Shown: positions 61,693 to 64,000 of the stretch, piece after piece
Layout: the number at the start of each line of letters is the position of its first letter
How positions within the stretch are numbered: the first letter of the stretch is position 1
Assembly (NCBI RefSeq): GCF_900996245.1
Contig: NZ_CAAJGK010000096.1
Span: 124,001-188,000 of the forward strand
Direction of reading: 5' to 3'
Length of the DNA stretch: 64,000 bases
DNA from: Paraburkholderia sp. BCC1886
GTDB lineage: Bacteria > Pseudomonadota > Gammaproteobacteria > Burkholderiales > Burkholderiaceae
The notes under the pieces: generated by a model
Databases searched by the model: none
Told to the model about the DNA's origin: nothing
Seen by the model: only the letters and a program-made list of their open reading frames with translations
Translations under genes and position numbers: made by a program

Positions 61693-61768
61693 AAGATCAA
61701 TCGGGAAATCAATCGGGAATCAATCGGGGAGTCGATCTGGGAATCAAGCGGGGATTCAATCGGGAATC
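61693..61768. repeat. Imperfect 11- to 13-base tandem repeats over the ridA 3' end
   Basis: About six copies of ATCAATCGGGA or close variants. Seen on the ridA strand the unit is ATTCCCGATTGA, the last three codons and stop of ridA, and several copies keep an in-frame TGA. It looks like local duplication of the gene end. Confidence 0.75.
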
Positions 61769-62169
61769 ACCGCGGTCGCGTCGATCTCGACCAGCCATTC
61801 GGGACGCGCCAACGCGGACACCACGATACCCGTCGAGACCGGGAACACGCCTTTCAGCCAGCGGCCGACCACCAGATAGACCGCCTCGCGATAGCGCGGG
61901 TCGATCAGATAGATGGTGATCTTGCAGATATCTTCCAGCTCGCCGCCTGCTTCCTTCAGCAGCATCGCGATGTTGCTCATGGCCTGCTCGGCCTGGCCCG
62001 CCGCATCGCCGATGCAGACGCTCTCGGAGGTATCGAGATTCTGCCCGATCTGGCCACGCAGAAACACCGTGCTGCCACGTGCGACCACCGCCTGGCACAG
62101 GTCGTTGTCGAGCTTCTGTTCGGGATAGGTTTGTTTGGTGTTGAACGCGCGAATACGGGTGTGTTTCAT
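61756..62169 (-). CDS. RidA-family (YjgF/YER057c) protein
   Basis: A 137-residue protein of the RidA superfamily, whose members deaminate reactive enamines/imines or act in specific catabolic routes. The conserved core FLRGQIGQNLDT, AEQAMSNIAMLLKEAGGELEDICKITIYL and the closing VEIDATAVIPD are visible. The catalytic Arg of true RidA (SxxVRxxVEIxAIA) is not in its usual place: here the segment reads ALARPEWLVEIDATAV with Arg at the first part, so a subgroup assignment is open. Divergent from the ABC importer, probably serving the same catabolic function. Confidence 0.86.
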   Translation of the reverse strand: MKHTRIRAFNTKQTYPEQKLDNDLCQAVVARGSTVFLRGQIGQNLDTSESVCIGDAAGQAEQAMSNIAMLLKEAGGELEDICKITIYLIDPRYREAVYLVVGRWLKGVFPVSTGIVVSALARPEWLVEIDATAVIPD

Positions 62170-62270
62170 GGCTGGGAGAGTCCAAAGCGATCGGTGAGTG
62201 AGAGCTGCGCCAATAGTCGGGCAAAAGCGAGCCGCTGCCTATTTGGCTTTTCCGGGGCCGTGTGTCGGAT

Positions 62271-62328
62271 TTCCTGAAAGCGCCGTGCGCGCCCAGGCGC
62301 AAAAAATAAAAAACCGCGGCGTCAGGAA
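62271..62328. promoter_or_regulatory. Spaced inverted repeat TTCCTGA ... TCAGGAA
   Basis: TTCCTGA at 62271-62277 and TCAGGAA at 62322-62328 lie in the 260-base gap between divergent ridA and the ABC importer. The distance (51 bases centre to centre, about five turns) would suit a LysR protein binding two sites, but the spacing is long and chance is possible. Confidence 0.3.
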
Positions 62329-62429
62329 TTGCGAGTCATGCCTGTGGAAAAGGCAACTTGGTGATCGTCGCGATCTCTTTCACTATTCATCCGTGCTTCA
62401 ACAGTCCGAATCCAACTATGGGGTAGCGA

Positions 62430-63455
62430 ATGATCAAAAAAATCCTCACCGCCAGCATCGTGCTCGGCGCCGTGGCCGCAAGTTCGGCGCATGCCGAGGA
62501 CGCGCTGGTCGTCAGCACGTGGGGCGGTAATTTCCGCGACATGATCGACCAGACCGTCGGCCAGGAATTCACGCGCGAAACCGGCGTGCCGGTGAAATAC
62601 GTGACGGGCGGCACCATCGACCGGCTGAACAAGGCCAAGCTCGCCACCACGCCGGAAAGCGACATCACGGTGACGACCTCGCAGGTCGGCTGGCTCTACG
62701 TGAACAGCAACCTGTTCGAAAAGCTCGACACCGCTAAATTGCCAAACTATTCGCATCTGGTCGATCAGGCGAAGATCAGCCCATACCACATCGGCACGTG
62801 GGCGTATGTGTACACCATCGGTTATCGCACGGACATCGTTCCGCCCAGCATGAAGTTCGATAGCTGGAACGACCTGTGGAACCCGGCGCTCAAGGGCAAG
62901 ATCGCGTCGCCCGACTGGGACCCGAGCCACATCATGACCGTGGCGGCCATTCTGTCGGGCGGCGACGCGCGCACGTGGCAGAAGGGCGAGGCCAAGCTGA
63001 AGGCACTCAAGCCGAACTTCAAGGCGTTCTATACCGACGACGCGAACGGCGAGCAACTCATCCAGACGGGCGAGACGCCGGTCCAGGTGCTGCTGTCGAT
63101 GAACGCGTACTACCTGATCGGTCAGGGCGTGCCGATCAAGGTGGTAATTCCGAAAGAAGGCGCCGTGCTGGGCGTGGATAGCATGGGCATCATGAAGGGA
63201 TCGAAGAAGGCCGATCTCGCTTATAAGTTCATGAACATCGCGCTCTCGCCGGCCGTGCAGGCGAAGATCGTGGCGATGGAGAAAGCCAGCCCGGTGGTCG
63301 ACAACGCCGCCGTGGCGCCGGCCGACGCGGCACTGCCGGGCGTGTTCACGACGCGCGCGCAGTGGAACAAGCAGACCATCGTCGTCGATTCGAAACTGCG
63401 TGCGGAACTCACGCCGGAATGGCGCAAGTGGTTCACCGAAAACATCATGAACTGA
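62430..63455 (+). CDS. PotD-like periplasmic substrate-binding protein of an ABC importer
   Basis: A 341-residue periplasmic protein: signal peptide MIKKILTASIVLGAVAASSAHAED (cleavage near residue 22), then the type II binding-protein fold with LVVSTWGGNFRDMI, typical of spermidine/putrescine-type (PotD, F-type) proteins. GGGG-TAGCG precedes the ATG. The partner permease follows after 102 bases. With ridA and DUF1028 divergent, amino acids, polyamines or opine-like compounds are likely substrates; the sequence cannot decide. Confidence 0.9.
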   Translation: MIKKILTASIVLGAVAASSAHAEDALVVSTWGGNFRDMIDQTVGQEFTRETGVPVKYVTGGTIDRLNKAKLATTPESDITVTTSQVGWLYVNSNLFEKLDTAKLPNYSHLVDQAKISPYHIGTWAYVYTIGYRTDIVPPSMKFDSWNDLWNPALKGKIASPDWDPSHIMTVAAILSGGDARTWQKGEAKLKALKPNFKAFYTDDANGEQLIQTGETPVQVLLSMNAYYLIGQGVPIKVVIPKEGAVLGVDSMGIMKGSKKADLAYKFMNIALSPAVQAKIVAMEKASPVVDNAAVAPADAALPGVFTTRAQWNKQTIVVDSKLRAELTPEWRKWFTENIMN

Positions 63456-63557
63456 TACCGATGTGAATCGCGGCGCCCTGGTCGTCAAAGACCGGGGCGC
63501 CGTGCATGCAGTCGAAGCAATAACAGCAAAGCAACAAAATCGAACGACGGTCGAACC

Positions 63558-64000
63558 ATGAATATGTACAGCAGGCTGAAGGGATGGATGATCGCGCCCG
63601 CGGTCATCGTGGCACTGGGCACCTGCGCGGCGTTGCTGACGGTATTTCAGTTCAGCCTGCGTGCCTACGTGCCGGGTTCGCTCGACGTAGGCGGCTTTAC
63701 GCTCGCGAATTTCTCCGGCCTCACCAAATCGCTTTATCTCAATGCGCTGTGGAATACGCTGCGTCTGAGCGTGGAGACGATGGTGTTCTCCGTGCTGCTC
63801 GCGTATCCGCTCGCCTATGCGCTGGTTCGCGTGCGCAATCGCGCGCTCAAATCCGTGATTCTCATCACGTCGCTCACGCCGCTGTTTCTCGGCGAGATCG
63901 TGCGCACGTATTCGTGGACGATCGTGCTCGGCAGCAATGGCTTCGTCAACACGGTGCTGCGCAAACTCGGTCTGATCGACTGGCCGATCGACCTGATGTT
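63558..64000 (+). CDS. PotB-like ABC importer permease, 3' end outside window
   Basis: The first 147 residues of a membrane permease starting MNMYSRLKGW. Membrane segments at about 11-33 (MIAPAVIVALGTCAALLTVFQF) and 72-90, and the start of the PotB/PotC-like core (NALWNTLRLSVETMVFSVLLAYPLAYALVR). It follows the binding protein gene on the same strand and belongs to the same importer; the ATPase and second permease genes should lie beyond 64000. Confidence 0.9.
   Translation, partial: MNMYSRLKGWMIAPAVIVALGTCAALLTVFQFSLRAYVPGSLDVGGFTLANFSGLTKSLYLNALWNTLRLSVETMVFSVLLAYPLAYALVRVRNRALKSVILITSLTPLFLGEIVRTYSWTIVLGSNGFVNTVLRKLGLIDWPIDLM

Overview
The window is a high-GC proteobacterial chromosome segment, most likely from Paraburkholderia or a close relative in the Burkholderiaceae. 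The reasons are the acnD-prpF propionate pair, the mix and density of LysR/MFS/RidA-type genes, the near-complete absence of mobile elements, and a BamA sequence of the burkholderial type. About 56 genes can be supported. No rRNA, tRNA, CRISPR array, insertion sequence or prophage is visible. Both ends cut through genes: acnD lacks its 5' end and an ABC permease lacks its 3' end.

Layout. 1-3749: end of a 2-methylcitrate cluster (acnD, prpF, small unknown gene). 3746-11357: surface and envelope block with a lipoprotein alpha/beta hydrolase, a 1188-residue classical autotransporter, a small unknown gene and a free-standing second BamA. 11489-13124: ppnP, a 2-oxoglutarate/iron oxygenase-like protein and a hotdog thioesterase. 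13274-19064: a mevalonate-degrading operon (class II HMG-CoA reductase, HMG-CoA lyase, an unknown two-helix membrane protein, a TctA-like permease) divergent from a MocR-type regulator, with a clear symmetrical site between them. 19110-29215: many small regulator/oxidoreductase pairs (MarR, Xre, two LysR, HxlR; SDR, NmrA, CMD-like), a two-gene YdcZ-type transporter and a PAS-GGDEF cyclase. 29247-34166: a serine hydrolase, then an M20 peptidase and MFS carrier controlled by a divergent LysR. 34256-40819: Fic protein, bacteriophytochrome kinase, DUF305 protein, TPR/glycosyltransferase-like protein and an orphan ABC ATPase. 41724-49917: an FtsH-like paralogue, a 57-codon gene, a TauE/SafE carrier, two membrane acyltransferases, a tannase-family esterase and a Gly-rich secreted protein. 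50276-53876: ABC-2 exporter, DUF3830 protein and an RsbRD-type histidine kinase. 54357-58085: a trimeric autotransporter adhesin. 58221-64000: an MHS-family carrier, an apparent small RNA locus, then LysR, DUF1028 and RidA genes divergent from a PotD-like ABC importer.

The most interesting points are the self-contained mevalonate operon and its probable operator; a second bamA next to an autotransporter and far from the usual bam context; an intrinsic terminator at 59891-59924 that follows no protein gene on its strand and so marks a candidate sRNA; and several proteins that keep a family fold but have lost hallmark residues (a tannase without the CS-D-HC cysteines, an AhpD-like protein without CxxC, an ABC ATPase with altered P-loop and signature). 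None of these alone proves a new system. The bamA/autotransporter pair and the sRNA locus are the ones I would follow first. All family names are from memory of motifs; no search was run.
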